DNA of 64,000 bases, taken from the NCBI RefSeq assembly GCF_004009905.1, contig NZ_ML136875.1, positions 54,607 to 118,606 of the forward strand, in the 5' to 3' direction. This document shows positions 39,448 through 53,972 of the stretch, piece by piece. This DNA comes from Lactobacillus xujianguonis. Lineage in GTDB: Bacteria > Bacillota > Bacilli > Lactobacillales > Lactobacillaceae. The number at the start of each line of letters is the position of its first letter. The first letter of the stretch is position 1. Below the pieces are notes generated by a model. The model saw nothing but the letters and a program-made list of their open reading frames with translations, searched no databases and was not told the origin of the DNA. Position numbers and translations under genes: made by a program.

Positions 39448-40536
39448 ATGGATAAAGTGATGGCACAATTAGAGGGCCTGGTTGCTCACTATGAAGAATT
39501 ACAAGAAATGATGGCCGACCCAGAAGTTATTAGTGACACTAAGCGTTACATGGAAATTTCCAAAGAAGAAGCCGATTTGCGTGAAGTAGTGCAAAAATAT
39601 AAGAAATACAAGGCTAATAAGAAGGAAATTGCTGATAACAAGGAAATTATTTCAAGTGAAACTGATCCTGATTTAGTTGAAATGGCTAAGGAAGAAAACA
39701 GTGAGCTTGAAAAAGAATTACCAGAATTAGAAGATCAAATCAAGATCTTAATGTTACCTAAAGATCCTAATGATGACAAAGACATCATTATGGAAATCCG
39801 TGGTGCTGCTGGTGGGGATGAAGCCTCATTATTTGCTGGTGATTTGCTTAGAATGTATGAAAAATACGCTGAACGTCAAGGTTGGAAAGTGTCAATGGTT
39901 GACTCTGAACCAACTGAAGTTGGTGGGTATAAACGAGTTGCTATTATGATTACTGGGGACAAAGTTTATTCCAAGTTGAAGTATGAAAACGGTGCTCACC
40001 GTGTCCAACGGATTCCAGTAACTGAATCTCAAGGACGGGTGCACACTTCAACAGCTACTGTAGCGGTTATGCCAGAATATGAACAAGTTGATATTGATCT
40101 TGATCCCAAAGATATCCGGGTTGATGTTTACCGTTCAAGTGGTGCTGGTGGTCAGCACATTAACAAGACTTCTAGTGCTGTGCGGATGACGCACTTGCCT
40201 ACTGGAATTGTTGTTGCTATGCAGGATCAACGTAGTCAGCAACAAAACCGTGAAAAAGCTATGCAAATTTTGAAATCACGGGTCTACGATTATTATGAAA
40301 GTCAAAACCGTGATAAATATGATGCTAAGCGTAAGAACGCTGTTGGTACTGGGGATCGTTCAGAGAGAATCAGAACTTATAATTACCCACAAAACCGCGT
40401 AACTGATCACCGCATTGGTTTGACTATTAATAAACTTGATCGAGTAATGAATGGCGAACTTGATGAAATTATTGATGCGTTGATTCTTTACAACCAAACT
40501 AAGCAATTAGAGGAGTTGGCTGATCAAAATGCCTAA
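39448..40536 (+). CDS. prfA: peptide chain release factor 1
   Basis: A 362-residue factor recognising UAA and UAG. The GGQ motif is [10 protein letters not shown] and the tripeptide anticodon loop region lies near [21 protein letters not shown] precedes the ATG, and the stop overlaps prmC, which methylates the GGQ glutamine. It is full length. Confidence 0.97.
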   Translation: MDKVMAQLEGLVAHYEELQEMMADPEVISDTKRYMEISKEEADLREVVQKYKKYKANKKEIADNKEIISSETDPDLVEMAKEENSELEKELPELEDQIKILMLPKDPNDDKDIIMEIRGAAGGDEASLFAGDLLRMYEKYAERQGWKVSMVDSEPTEVGGYKRVAIMITGDKVYSKLKYENGAHRVQRIPVTESQGRVHTSTATVAVMPEYEQVDIDLDPKDIRVDVYRSSGAGGQHINKTSSAVRMTHLPTGIVVAMQDQRSQQQNREKAMQILKSRVYDYYESQNRDKYDAKRKNAVGTGDRSERIRTYNYPQNRVTDHRIGLTINKLDRVMNGELDEIIDALILYNQTKQLEELADQNA

Positions 40537-41371
40537 AACTTTAAAGGAAATTAGAATTAAAGCAGGCGAAACTGCAGAAGATGCTCGACCAGAGGACATT
40601 GATTTCGTTCTGTCTGAGCGCTTAAATTTAACTCCAAGTGAGTATGAATTAAAGCAGGACTTAGTTTTAACTGATGACCAGGTAAAACAAGCAAATAAAG
40701 ATATTAAAAAGTTAGCGAAGGGCGTGTCGCCACAATATATTTTGGGTTACGCTTGGTTTTTAGGCTATAAAATTATGGTTCAACGGGGTGTTTTGATTCC
40801 TCGTTTTGAAACCGAAGAATTAGTTGAATGGACACTTGAGCACTTGCAGTCTGGAGACAGTGTACTAGACTTAGGTACGGGTTCTGGCTGTATTACTGTT
40901 GCTTTGAGTCAAGAAGCCGCTAAAAAAGGCATCAACGACTTAGACTTAACAATTTCTGATATTACCGATACTGCTTTAAGAACGGCTGAAGAAAATCTGT
41001 TGACTTATCAGATTGATGCTTTGGTCAGAAAAGCCAATGTTTTAATTGGTTTAGGCAAATTTGACAAAATTATTTCCAATCCGCCTTACATTAAGGAATC
41101 AGAAACCAAGGTCATGGATGAAAATGTTTTACAAAATGAGCCTAAAGAAGCGTTATTTGGCGGTAAGGATGGGTTAGACTTTTACCGGAAATTTGCGGAG
41201 CAAGTTCGTGATCATCTGAATAGTCGTGGTGAATTCTTTATGGAATTTGGTTTCAGTGAAGAAGAAGAACTTCGAGCATTATTTGCTAAAGAGTTACCTG
41301 ACTTTGAGATTGAATTTAAGAAAGATATGGCTGGAAAACCACGTATGGTTCATGGAAGGTGGCAAAAATAA
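40529..41371 (+). CDS. prmC: release factor glutamine methyltransferase
   Basis: A 280-residue SAM-dependent enzyme that methylates the GGQ glutamine of the release factors. The SAM loop is [10 protein letters not shown] and the catalytic motif is NPPY in [10 protein letters not shown]. The gene overlaps the end of prfA by 8 bp and its TAA overlaps the next ATG (TAATG). Confidence 0.95.
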   Translation: MPKTLKEIRIKAGETAEDARPEDIDFVLSERLNLTPSEYELKQDLVLTDDQVKQANKDIKKLAKGVSPQYILGYAWFLGYKIMVQRGVLIPRFETEELVEWTLEHLQSGDSVLDLGTGSGCITVALSQEAAKKGINDLDLTISDITDTALRTAEENLLTYQIDALVRKANVLIGLGKFDKIISNPPYIKESETKVMDENVLQNEPKEALFGGKDGLDFYRKFAEQVRDHLNSRGEFFMEFGFSEEEELRALFAKELPDFEIEFKKDMAGKPRMVHGRWQK

Positions 41372-42369
41372 TGGAAACCAAAATTTTTGCTAAAGATCAG
41401 CTCGATGAAGCCGTTGATTTGTTAGCAAAGGGTGAATTAGTTGCATTTCCAACGGAGACAGTTTATGGCTTAGGAGCTATTGCAACTAATGAAAAGTCAG
41501 TAAAGGGCGTTTATGCTGCAAAAGGTCGTCCTAGCGATAATCCGCTTATTGTAACCGTTTCTGATGAAGAAATGATAGCTCGTTATGCCAAAGAAGTACC
41601 AGAGCGAGCTAAAAAGTTAATTAAGCATTTTTGGCCAGGTCCTTTAACGATCCTGTTATTTGTTAAACCAGGTTCTTTACCAACGGCGGTAACTGGTGGG
41701 TTAGACACTGTTGCCTTTCGCTGTCCCGATGACCAATTAACTCATGACTTAATTGCTAAATTAGGTTATCCAATTGTCGGACCATCGGCTAATACCTCAA
41801 CTAAGCCTAGTCCAACTACCGCTCAGCACGTTTATCATGATTTAAAGGGTAAGATTGCGGGGATTATTGATGGCGGTCCCACTAGAGTGGGCTTAGAGTC
41901 AACAATTGTCGACTTATCAGTTAAGACCCCAATTGTTTTACGTCCAGGGGAAATTACGCCAGAGGAGATTAGCCAAGTGTTGGGTGAAAAAGTTTTAATT
42001 AACACTGGTAAAGTTTCTGATAAAGAAGTTCCTAAGGCTCCAGGGATGAAATATCGGCACTATGCTCCAAGTGCACCGGTTGTTGTGGTTGATCATGTGG
42101 AAGACTTTGCTCATATTCCATTAAACGCTGAAACTGGTGTGATGGCCTTAAAGAGCGAATTAAGTAAGATTGATTTGCCTGAAGAGAATAAATTTAATTT
42201 GGGTAATGATTTGGTGGATGCCGATCACAATTTATTTGGCGGCTTACGTTATTTTGATGACAAAAAGCAAATTAAACAGATTTATGTACAAGGCTTTGAC
42301 GAAGGCGAAGAAAGTTTAGCTTACATGAATCGATTGAATAAAGCGGCTGCCGGACATCATTTTAAATAA
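41371..42369 (+). CDS. tsaC: L-threonylcarbamoyladenylate synthase
   Basis: A 332-residue Sua5-type protein making threonylcarbamoyl-AMP for t6A37 of tRNAs. The YrdC-like domain (KGRPSDNPLIV, GPSANTSTKPSPT) spans the first ~200 residues and a Sua5 C-terminal domain follows KAPGMKYRHYAP. ATG 41371 overlaps the prmC stop with GGTGG upstream. Confidence 0.93.
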   Translation: METKIFAKDQLDEAVDLLAKGELVAFPTETVYGLGAIATNEKSVKGVYAAKGRPSDNPLIVTVSDEEMIARYAKEVPERAKKLIKHFWPGPLTILLFVKPGSLPTAVTGGLDTVAFRCPDDQLTHDLIAKLGYPIVGPSANTSTKPSPTTAQHVYHDLKGKIAGIIDGGPTRVGLESTIVDLSVKTPIVLRPGEITPEEISQVLGEKVLINTGKVSDKEVPKAPGMKYRHYAPSAPVVVVDHVEDFAHIPLNAETGVMALKSELSKIDLPEENKFNLGNDLVDADHNLFGGLRYFDDKKQIKQIYVQGFDEGEESLAYMNRLNKAAAGHHFK

Positions 42370-42375
42370 GAAAAC

Positions 42376-42410
42376 ACAGCAAAGGGCTTTAAACCCTTTG
42401 CTTTTTTGAT
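42376..42410 (+). terminator. intrinsic terminator after tsaC
   Basis: GCAAAGGG/CCCTTTGC followed by T6. Confidence 0.9.
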
Positions 42411-42457
42411 AAAATAATGGTGATGTTAATTTTTTAATTATTTAGGAGGCAAAAGCT

Positions 42458-43087
42458 ATGGGAAAGTTTGTAGTTTTGGATCACCCATTGATTCAACACA
42501 AATTGACAATTATTCGTCGCAAAGAAACGGGTTCTAACGAATTTCGCCGGGTTGTCGATGAAATCAGTGGTTTAATGACCTATGAAATTACACGTGACTT
42601 GCCATTGAAGGATGTCGAAATCGAAACTCCAATTGGTAAGACCACGCAAAAGGAAATCGCTGGTAAAAAGTTGACCATCGTTCCAATCTTGCGTGCTGGT
42701 GTTGGGATGCTTAACGGTGTTTTGGAAATGGTACCTTCTGCTAAAGTCGGTGTTATTGGAATGTATCGTGATGAAAAGACTTTAAAGCCACACGAATACT
42801 TCTGCAAGATGCCTAAAGATGTTGCAGAACGTGAATGTTTAATTGTCGATCCAATGCTTGCAACTGGTGGTTCAGCTAATGATGCCATTGCTGCTTTGAA
42901 GAAGCGCGGCGTTAAGGACATTAAATTAGCTGTTTTAGTTGCTGCACCAGAAGGTGTCAAAGCCGTTCAAGAAGCTAACCCAGATGTTGATATTTATGCA
43001 GCAGCTGAAGATGAGAAGTTACTTGATAATGGTTATATTTTTCCTGGCTTAGGCGATGCTGGTGACAGAATTTTTGGTACTAAGTAA
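42458..43087 (+). CDS. upp: uracil phosphoribosyltransferase
   Basis: A 209-residue salvage enzyme converting uracil and PRPP to UMP. The PRPP loop is [11 protein letters not shown], and PILRAGVGM is also conserved. TTAGGAGGC lies before the ATG. The gene has its own upstream promoter region after the tsaC terminator and sits directly before the ATP synthase operon, a conserved arrangement in this group. Confidence 0.96.
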   Translation: MGKFVVLDHPLIQHKLTIIRRKETGSNEFRRVVDEISGLMTYEITRDLPLKDVEIETPIGKTTQKEIAGKKLTIVPILRAGVGMLNGVLEMVPSAKVGVIGMYRDEKTLKPHEYFCKMPKDVAERECLIVDPMLATGGSANDAIAALKKRGVKDIKLAVLVAAPEGVKAVQEANPDVDIYAAAEDEKLLDNGYIFPGLGDAGDRIFGTK

Positions 43088-43127
43088 ATAATTATCAAAA
43101 TTCCGTCATTTAAATCCGCTTACATTT

Positions 43128-43156
43128 TTCACAAAGTTTAATTTTGGTGTTAAGAT
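43128..43156 (+). promoter_or_regulatory. promoter of the ATP synthase operon
   Basis: TTCACA (43128) and TAAGAT (43151) are spaced 17 bp in the gap between upp and atpB. No terminator is seen after upp, so read-through is also possible. Confidence 0.5.
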
Positions 43157-43206
43157 GATAAGCGTGTTCGAGTTTAATCAGCACGAAGAAGGGAGGTCAC
43201 GAAGTA

Positions 43207-43920
43207 ATGGAGAAATCGTTTGTTTTCGAGTTCTTGGGCTTAAAATTCGATCTTGTAGGAATTGTCGGCTCAACACTAATGGCATTGGCGGTTTTGTTTA
43301 TCTGTATTTGGCTTTCACGAAAAGTTGAAATGAAACCAAATAAAAAGCAAAATGTGCTCGAATATTTGCTCGACTTCACTAACGGCATTGTTAAAGATAA
43401 TGTTAGTGATCCCGATGCACAAAAACACTTGTCACTATACGCTTTTGTTTTGTTCCTTTTCATCTGGTTCATGAACCAATTAGGTATGTTCTTGGAAGTC
43501 AAAGTAGATGACTGGATGGTGATTAAATCACCTACTGCCGACCCGGTAGCAACAATGTCATTTGCAATGATGACCTTGCTTCTATCATTCACGTTCGGAA
43601 TGCAGAAATTTGGTGTGGGCGGTTACTTGAAGAACTATACTGCCCCAGTTGGCTTTTTACTCCCAATCAATATCATTGAAGAGTTTACCAACTTCTTAAC
43701 TTTATCTTTGCGTTTGTACGGGAACATTTATGCCGGAGAAGTTTTGCTAACTTTGATCGGTAATAGATTAGCTTGGAGTGCAGGTTGGCCAACATTAGTT
43801 GCAGCTGCTCCATTAGCCATGATTTGGCAAGGTTTCTCTGTCTTCATTGGCTCTATCCAGGCATATGTTTTTGTAACTTTATCAATGGTTTATATCGGAA
43901 AGAAAGTTACAAAAGAATAA
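43207..43920 (+). CDS. atpB: F0F1 ATP synthase subunit a
   Basis: A 237-residue membrane subunit forming the proton half-channels beside the c-ring. The essential Arg is in LSLRLYGNIYAGE, within about five membrane helices. GGGAGG precedes the ATG. It is the first gene of atpBEFHAGDC. In lactobacilli the complex mostly runs in reverse to export protons and keep cytoplasmic pH. Confidence 0.95.
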   Translation: MEKSFVFEFLGLKFDLVGIVGSTLMALAVLFICIWLSRKVEMKPNKKQNVLEYLLDFTNGIVKDNVSDPDAQKHLSLYAFVLFLFIWFMNQLGMFLEVKVDDWMVIKSPTADPVATMSFAMMTLLLSFTFGMQKFGVGGYLKNYTAPVGFLLPINIIEEFTNFLTLSLRLYGNIYAGEVLLTLIGNRLAWSAGWPTLVAAAPLAMIWQGFSVFIGSIQAYVFVTLSMVYIGKKVTKE

Positions 43921-44163
<243 letters not shown>

Positions 44164-44220
44164 TTTAAGATTAAGATAGTTACTGAAATAGATTTAAATT
44201 AAAAGAGAGAAGGGCAGTAA

Positions 44221-44726
44221 ATGGCTTTAGATACATTATTTGCAGCCTCACATGTATACATAGGTAACGCTATCTGGTATCTTGTTATTTTTGCCATCTT
44301 AATGCTTTTGGTTAAGCATTATGCCTGGGGTCCAGTCTCCGACATGATGGAAAAACGGCGGCAAAAGGTAATCGAAGACTTGGATTCTGCAGCTGATAAC
44401 CGTAAAAAAGCTGAAACTTTGGCTAATGAACGTGAAGCTGCATTAAAGAATTCAAGACAAGAAGCAACCAAAATTCTCTCTGACGCAAAAGCAAATGCGC
44501 AAAAGACGAGCGATAAGATTGTAGCAGATGCTAATAGCGATGCTGCATCAATTCGTAAGAAGGCAGAAGCAGATGCTAAGCAGGCAAAAACTGATGCTTT
44601 GAACGATGCGCGTGGACAAGTTGCAGACATTTCTGTAGCAATTGCAGAAAAAGTAATTGCTAAGAACTTATCTGCTGAAGACCAAAAGGATTTAGTCGAC
44701 CAATTTATTAAGGGGCTGGATAATTA

Positions 44727-44727
<1 letters not shown>
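44221..44727 (+). CDS. atpF: F0F1 ATP synthase subunit b
   Basis: A 168-residue stator subunit with one N-terminal membrane helix and a long Ala/Lys-rich coiled coil ([20 protein letters not shown]). It ends on the first base of atpH, so the two are translationally coupled. Confidence 0.95.
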
Positions 44728-46801
<2,074 letters not shown>

Positions 46802-46811
46802 GAGGTAGAAT

Positions 46812-49237
<2,426 letters not shown>

Positions 49238-49248
49238 GGTGATGTCAA

Positions 49249-49686
49249 ATGGCAGATCCAGAACATCTTTTTAAGGTAAATGTTGTAACTCCTGATGGTC
49301 TGATTTATTCACATCGTAGCAGCATTATTGATATGCGTGCTATCGATGGACAACGAGCAATCATGTACGATCACACGCCTATTTTGACCCCGCTAGCAAT
49401 TGGTGATGTTAAAGTTAAGCGTAGTCGTGAAATGTCTGGTCGTGTCGATCATATTGCGGTTAATGGTGGTTATCTTGAATTTTCAAACAACGTAGCCACT
49501 ATTATTGCTGATAGTGCTGAACGTGCAAGTAACATTGATGTTTCTCGTGCTCAAGCTGCAAAGGAAAGAGCAGAGAAGCATATGCAAGAAGCGCGTGAAA
49601 AGCATGATCAACAATCATTGAAAAGAGCTGAAATTGCTCTTAGACGTGCTGCAAACAGAATCAGTGTGTACAATACCAGAAAATAA
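49249..49686 (+). CDS. atpC: F0F1 ATP synthase subunit epsilon
   Basis: A 145-residue regulatory subunit with an N-terminal beta-sandwich ([16 protein letters not shown]) and a C-terminal helical pair ([21 protein letters not shown]). It is the last gene of the operon, followed by a strong terminator. Confidence 0.95.
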   Translation: MADPEHLFKVNVVTPDGLIYSHRSSIIDMRAIDGQRAIMYDHTPILTPLAIGDVKVKRSREMSGRVDHIAVNGGYLEFSNNVATIIADSAERASNIDVSRAQAAKERAEKHMQEAREKHDQQSLKRAEIALRRAANRISVYNTRK

Positions 49687-49707
49687 AGAAAATTATAAAA
49701 AGAAAAT

Positions 49708-49734
49708 ACGGATGCAGTTTTGCATCCGTTTTTC
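49708..49734 (+). terminator. intrinsic terminator of the atp operon
   Basis: ACGGATGCA/TGCATCCGT with GTTT loop and T-run. Confidence 0.9.
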
Positions 49735-49756
49735 TTTTAACTTATGAGGATAAATA

Positions 49757-49987
49757 ATGTTTCAATTAGGAGTTCATGCAGTTATTAGTCTGCTAATTTA
49801 TATCATTTGCATTGGCTTAGCATTTCAAGCAATCAAAGCGGTTAGAGTTGAAAAGATCATTAAGAAAGGGCGCACTTTTGAGGCGCAAGTGTTTTTGCTT
49901 TTTTCAGCAATTGCTCTTGGCTATTTAGTAGGGAGTTTTTTAATTTCATTTATCGACGCTTCTTTACAATTGAGTAATTTCTTTTAA
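49757..49987 (+). CDS. DUF1146 (YwzB-like) membrane protein
   Basis: A 76-residue protein with two membrane helices and a basic loop (KAVRVEKIIKKGRTFEAQV). DUF1146 proteins usually lie between atpC and mreB/murA in Firmicutes, as here. Function unknown. Confidence 0.85.
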   Translation: MFQLGVHAVISLLIYIICIGLAFQAIKAVRVEKIIKKGRTFEAQVFLLFSAIALGYLVGSFLISFIDASLQLSNFF

Positions 49988-50069
49988 GGAATCGTTAAAA
50001 GGTTTGTAGTTAAGGCAACCTAAGGTTATTTATGGTAAAATTAAGCATGAATAATTATGGAGGGTTATC

Positions 50070-51059
50070 GTGGCACGAGATATAGGAATCGATTTAGGTA
50101 CAGCTAATGTACTAATCAATGTCTCTGGAAAAGGGATCGTTTTGAATGAACCTTCTGTTGTGGCTGTTGACACTAACACCAATAAGGTGGTTGCAGTAGG
50201 AACAGAAGCTTACAAGATGGTAGGAAGAACACCTGGCAACATTAGAGTTATCAGACCATTGAAAAATGGGGTTATTGCTGACTTTGATGTCACCGAAGAA
50301 ATGTTGTCCTACTTTATTGAAAAACTTAATGTCAAGGGCTTTATGTCAAAGCCAAATATTCTTATTTGTGCGCCTACTGGAGTTACTTCAATTGAGCAGA
50401 AGGCAATTATTCAAGCTGCTGAAAAATCTGGTGGTGGCAAGGTATATTTGGACTTTGAACCAAAGGTTGCTGCTGTGGGTGCAGGCTTGGACATTTTCAA
50501 ACCACAGGGTAACATGGTGATTGATATTGGTGGGGGAACTACTGATATTGCTGTCTTATCTATGGGTGAAATTGTGACCTCTCGCTCGGTTCGTTATGCG
50601 GGCGACAGTATGAACCAAGCTGTAGTTTCTTATATTAAGGACAAGCATAATTTACTAATTGGTTCGCGAACCGCTGAACAGATTAAGATTGAAATTGGTA
50701 GTGCTTATGAACCAGATGCTGATGAAACGATTACTGTTCGCGGTCGTGATGTAGTGGATGGTTTACCAAGACAAACTACGGTCAGTGCCCCAGAAATTCA
50801 AGAGGCCTTACAACCAGGTTTAATGTCAATTATTGCGGCTACTAAGGATGTATTGGAGTTGACCCCACCAGAATTGTCTGCTGATATTATTGATCGCGGA
50901 ATTATGTTAACTGGTGGTGGAGCTTTGCTGAAGAATATCGATAAATTAATCGCATATTATTTACAAGTTCCAGTTTTAACTGCTGATCATCCACTTGAAG
51001 CAGTTGCTTTAGGGACTGGCACTTTGCTGAAAAATATTGAAAAGCATCGGCGTCATTAA
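50070..51059 (+). CDS. mreB: MreB/Mbl-family rod-shape protein
   Basis: A 329-residue bacterial actin that guides lateral wall synthesis. The ATP-site motifs are DIGIDLGTANVLI, VIDIGGGTTDIAVLS and MLTGGGALLKNID. Membrane attachment would use its N-terminal residues. GGAGGG precedes a GTG start. Its neighbours yidD and rodA suggest a cell-shape cluster. It could be an Mbl rather than an MreB orthologue. Confidence 0.9.
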   Translation: MARDIGIDLGTANVLINVSGKGIVLNEPSVVAVDTNTNKVVAVGTEAYKMVGRTPGNIRVIRPLKNGVIADFDVTEEMLSYFIEKLNVKGFMSKPNILICAPTGVTSIEQKAIIQAAEKSGGGKVYLDFEPKVAAVGAGLDIFKPQGNMVIDIGGGTTDIAVLSMGEIVTSRSVRYAGDSMNQAVVSYIKDKHNLLIGSRTAEQIKIEIGSAYEPDADETITVRGRDVVDGLPRQTTVSAPEIQEALQPGLMSIIAATKDVLELTPPELSADIIDRGIMLTGGGALLKNIDKLIAYYLQVPVLTADHPLEAVALGTGTLLKNIEKHRRH

Positions 51060-51074
51060 TCGTAGGGGAAGCAA

Positions 51075-51368
51075 ATGCGTAAAATTTTAATTTTTTTGGT
51101 TTCAATTTATCAAAAAATGATTTCACCATTATTTCCGCCGAGTTGTCGGTATTATCCCACTTGTTCCAACTATATGATTGGAGCTTTAAAAAAGCATGGT
51201 CCAATTTTGGGACTGATCATGGGAATTTTTCGAATTATTCGTTGTAATCCTTTTGTACGTGGAGGAGTTGATCCCGTACCTGATAACTTTACGATTTTTC
51301 GAAATCCGCATCCTGAAAAGTATGAAGACCCAATTATTGCGAAAAAATTTCATCCAGAAAGCAAATAG
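51075..51368 (+). CDS. yidD: membrane protein insertion efficiency factor YidD
   Basis: A 97-residue protein with the full family pattern: [31 protein letters not shown] then [17 protein letters not shown], including the three conserved Cys. It helps membrane protein insertion with YidC. It is 15 bp after mreB. Confidence 0.93.
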   Translation: MRKILIFLVSIYQKMISPLFPPSCRYYPTCSNYMIGALKKHGPILGLIMGIFRIIRCNPFVRGGVDPVPDNFTIFRNPHPEKYEDPIIAKKFHPESK

Positions 51369-51376
51369 GAGAAGTT

Positions 51377-51604
51377 ATGTCTAAAAGAATCGAAAATATT
51401 GATATTGAAGTAAACGAACTTAAAGGTAAAAGTTTACCAACTTGGGAAGTTATTATTCCTAATAAGAAGTCAATTGGTTTAATTGAAAAAGTTGATAACC
51501 GTTACCGTGCAACTACCACTAAAACCAGTAATGTATTATTTGCAAAAAGCTTAGAAAGCAGCATTAACGACTTGCTTTCATACTTTGCTTTACATGAAAA
51601 GTAA
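51377..51604 (+). CDS. DUF2969 family protein
   Basis: A 75-residue cytoplasmic protein (VNELKGKSLPTWEVIIPNKK) of a family seen beside rodA in Lactobacillales. TAGGAGAAG precedes the ATG. Function unknown. Confidence 0.82.
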   Translation: MSKRIENIDIEVNELKGKSLPTWEVIIPNKKSIGLIEKVDNRYRATTTKTSNVLFAKSLESSINDLLSYFALHEK

Positions 51605-51623
51605 AATATTAAGTAGTGATTAA

Positions 51624-52817
51624 ATGGTACAAGAAAGAAATAAAACCAGCTTAATAGATCGAATTGCTTGGAATATTGTTTTTCCAGTTGTCATTTTGGC
51701 TGTGGTCGGTTTATATGCAATCTTTTTTGCAGCGGAAAATGATCCTTCTCATATGGGTAGTCCCTTGAAGGCCATGACTATGCAGGCAGTGTGGTATTTG
51801 ATTTCGCTTGTCATCGTTATTTTGGTCATGCAGTTTGATGCGGAGCAATTATTTAAAATTGCCCCTTATATTTATGGGGTAGGGATTTTCTTACTAATTG
51901 CAGTTTTATTCTTGTATGACCGTAATACCGCCGCTTCAACTGGAGCCAAAAGTTGGTTCAAGCTCGGGCCATTAACATTTCAGCCATCAGAAGTAATGAA
52001 GCCAGCTTTTATTTTGATGTTAGCTAGAGTAGTGCATGAACATAATCAAAAGTTCGAGCACACTATTAAAAACGACTGGCATTTAATCGGGCGCATTTTG
52101 CTTTGGACTTTGCCAGTAGCTGTTTTGTTGAAATTGCAGAATGACTTCGGGACCATGTTGGTCTTTATCGCAATTGTTGGTGGTGTAATTTTAGTTTCTG
52201 GGATTAGCTGGAAGATTATTATTCCATTGTATGGAGCAGCCTTCATCCTAGGGGCAATTGTGATTACGATGGTAGTTACGCCAGATGGGCGAATGTTTTT
52301 AAGCCATTTCTTTAAGGCTTATCAGTTCAAACGAATTGATTCTTGGCTGAGTCCATCGACAAGTACCGATAGTAGTGCTTATCAGTTATGGCAAAGTATG
52401 CAAGCTATTGGTTCAGGACAAATCTTTGGTAACGGCTTTGGTAAAATAAGCGTCTATGTTCCAGTTCGTGGTTCAGACATGGTTTACTCAGTTATTGGTG
52501 AAACCTTTGGCTTTGTGGGTAGTGTGGCTGTAATTCTGGTCTATTTATACCTCATCATTCAAATGGTTAAAATTTCATTTGATACTCGGAATGCCTTTTA
52601 CTCATACATTTCAACTGGGGTCATTATGATGATCCTCTTCCACGTTTTTGAAAACATTGGGATGAGTATTGATCTCTTGCCATTAACTGGTATTCCACTA
52701 CCATTTATTTCCCAAGGTGGTTCCGCCTTGCTCGGTAATATGGCGGGGATCGGAATGATCCTATCAATGAAGTTCCATAATAAAGATTACATGTTTAGTA
52801 CTGCTGGTGACTTTTAA
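51624..52817 (+). CDS. rodA: RodA-type SEDS peptidoglycan polymerase
   Basis: A 397-residue membrane protein with about ten helices that polymerises glycan strands for cell elongation. SEDS hallmarks are KSWFKLGPLTFQPSEVMKPA and the C-terminal LPLTGIPLPFISQGGSALLGNM. It closes the mreB-yidD-DUF2969-rodA cluster at the shared terminator. Confidence 0.92.
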   Translation: MVQERNKTSLIDRIAWNIVFPVVILAVVGLYAIFFAAENDPSHMGSPLKAMTMQAVWYLISLVIVILVMQFDAEQLFKIAPYIYGVGIFLLIAVLFLYDRNTAASTGAKSWFKLGPLTFQPSEVMKPAFILMLARVVHEHNQKFEHTIKNDWHLIGRILLWTLPVAVLLKLQNDFGTMLVFIAIVGGVILVSGISWKIIIPLYGAAFILGAIVITMVVTPDGRMFLSHFFKAYQFKRIDSWLSPSTSTDSSAYQLWQSMQAIGSGQIFGNGFGKISVYVPVRGSDMVYSVIGETFGFVGSVAVILVYLYLIIQMVKISFDTRNAFYSYISTGVIMMILFHVFENIGMSIDLLPLTGIPLPFISQGGSALLGNMAGIGMILSMKFHNKDYMFSTAGDF

Positions 52818-52823
52818 AGTAAT

Positions 52824-52865
52824 AAAAAAAGAGATTCAAGTTACAAAAACTTGAATCTCTTTTTT
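52824..52865. terminator. bidirectional terminator between convergent genes
   Basis: GAGATTCAAG/CTTGAATCTC with A7 and T7 runs on the flanks. Confidence 0.9.
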
Positions 52866-52881
52866 ATAATCTAATTGATTA

Positions 52882-53346
52882 TTAGTCCATCAATGCGTCT
52901 TCGACTTCTTTTGTCCGACATACCAAGATATCACAATTAGCAGTCCGAGTCACGTATTCAGTAACACTACCAATTAATAAACGTTCTACGGCATTCAAAC
53001 CAGTTGCCCCGATAACGATCAAATCGATCTTGTTCTTCTTAGGAAAGTCATGAGCAATAATGGTCTTTGGTGAGCCAAATTCGATGGAGTAGTGAACATT
53101 CTTAATGCCAGCCTTTTGGGCACGTTCATAGTATTCTTCCATTCTCTTCTTAGCATCACTTGAAACTTGTTCAACCATTGCTGAGTCAAAACTGGAAACG
53201 TTTTGGAAAGAACGAGTATCAATAACGTGCAAGATTTCTAAAGTTGCGCCATTGCGTTTTGCGATGGCAACTGCCTTGCTAAAAGCTAAGTCTGATTCCT
53301 TTGATCCATCAACTGAAACTTGAATATGTTCATATTGTGTAAGCAT
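52882..53346 (-). CDS. usp: universal stress protein
   Basis: A 154-residue UspA-fold protein. The nucleotide-binding G-x2-G-x9-G(S/T) motif appears as IGATGLNAVERLLIGSVTE. The hydrophobic strand VSVDGSKESDLAFSKA opens the domain. ATG 53346 has AGAGGTG upstream. It lies next to the 6S/Lacto-usp RNA, a known pairing in lactic acid bacteria. Confidence 0.9.
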   Translation of the reverse strand: MLTQYEHIQVSVDGSKESDLAFSKAVAIAKRNGATLEILHVIDTRSFQNVSSFDSAMVEQVSSDAKKRMEEYYERAQKAGIKNVHYSIEFGSPKTIIAHDFPKKNKIDLIVIGATGLNAVERLLIGSVTEYVTRTANCDILVCRTKEVEDALMD

Positions 53347-53393
53347 TGTAAGCACCTCTTCCTAGTTCTATTTTACCAAAAAATTTATCATTA

Positions 53394-53675
53394 TTAGCCA
53401 TTGTTTTGATTAATTAATAAGCTAAAAATTAAGATCGTGAGGGAACCTAAGATTAAGGTAATTAAATTAGCATACTTATTAGCCATAAAAAGAATTACAA
53501 TTCCAAGTAAACTGACGACTAATAGAGCAATCGACGTCCATTTAAAAATGGTGCCTAAACGTGGGTTGCCACCAACGTCATAAATTAAGAAGTGGCCTCC
53601 GCGACGATGCCATAGATACCATGCGGTTAACATTAGGAGCAGAATAAAAATTATCATTACGATCATAATTGCCAT
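53394..53675 (-). CDS. small three-TM membrane protein
   Basis: A 93-residue protein starting at ATG 53675 (GGGATGGG upstream); the frame to 53756 would run into the 6S terminator and lacks a site. Three hydrophobic stretches span most of the length, with a conserved-looking HFLIYDVGGNPRLGTIF loop. No family is recognised. It starts within 20 bp of the 6S RNA terminator, so it must rely on read-through or an overlapping promoter. Confidence 0.6.
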   Translation of the reverse strand: MAIMIVMIIFILLLMLTAWYLWHRRGGHFLIYDVGGNPRLGTIFKWTSIALLVVSLLGIVILFMANKYANLITLILGSLTILIFSLLINQNNG

Positions 53676-53692
53676 ATTACACCCATCCCTAT

Positions 53693-53721
53693 AAAAAAAG
53701 AGCGGTCTTACGACCGTTCTC
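53693..53721 (-). terminator. terminator of the 6S RNA
   Basis: Minus strand GAACGGTC/GACCGCTC (one mismatch/wobble) and T7. Confidence 0.85.
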
Positions 53722-53928
53722 GTTATTTTCAAATAAAATCTGAGCTGACTGAACATAGCATAATGACGCTTGTTGAACCCGCAATGTTCAATATTTGAGT
53801 TAGTATCGCAGCGAATATGGATCCTGAGCGAATCAGTATTCCGATTCGGTAGTTATTTACTAACTCCCACGTCTTATAGTTTGATCGGTCAACTTTATAC
53901 ATTTAAGCTTGTCGATCAACTCAGATCA
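53722..53928 (-). ncRNA. ssrS: 6S RNA (Lacto-usp motif type)
   Basis: Between rarA and usp on the minus strand: TTGACA (53963-53958), TAATAT -10 (53940-53935) and a transcript of about 200 nt. Its ends pair in a long closing stem, TCTGAGTTGA (53925-53916) with TCAGCTCAGA (53748-53739), around a large internal bubble, the hallmark of 6S RNA, which mimics an open promoter and holds sigma-A RNA polymerase. The Lacto-usp motif of lactic acid bacteria, found by usp genes, has been interpreted as 6S RNA. Confidence 0.7.
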
Positions 53929-53934
53929 CTTATT

Positions 53935-53963
53935 ATATTACGCAATGTCTTGGTACTTGTCAA
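53935..53963 (-). promoter_or_regulatory. promoter of the 6S RNA
   Basis: Consensus TTGACA, 17-bp spacer, TAATAT (overlapped by a TATAAT three bases further). Confidence 0.7.
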
Positions 53964-53972
53964 GAAAGCAGT

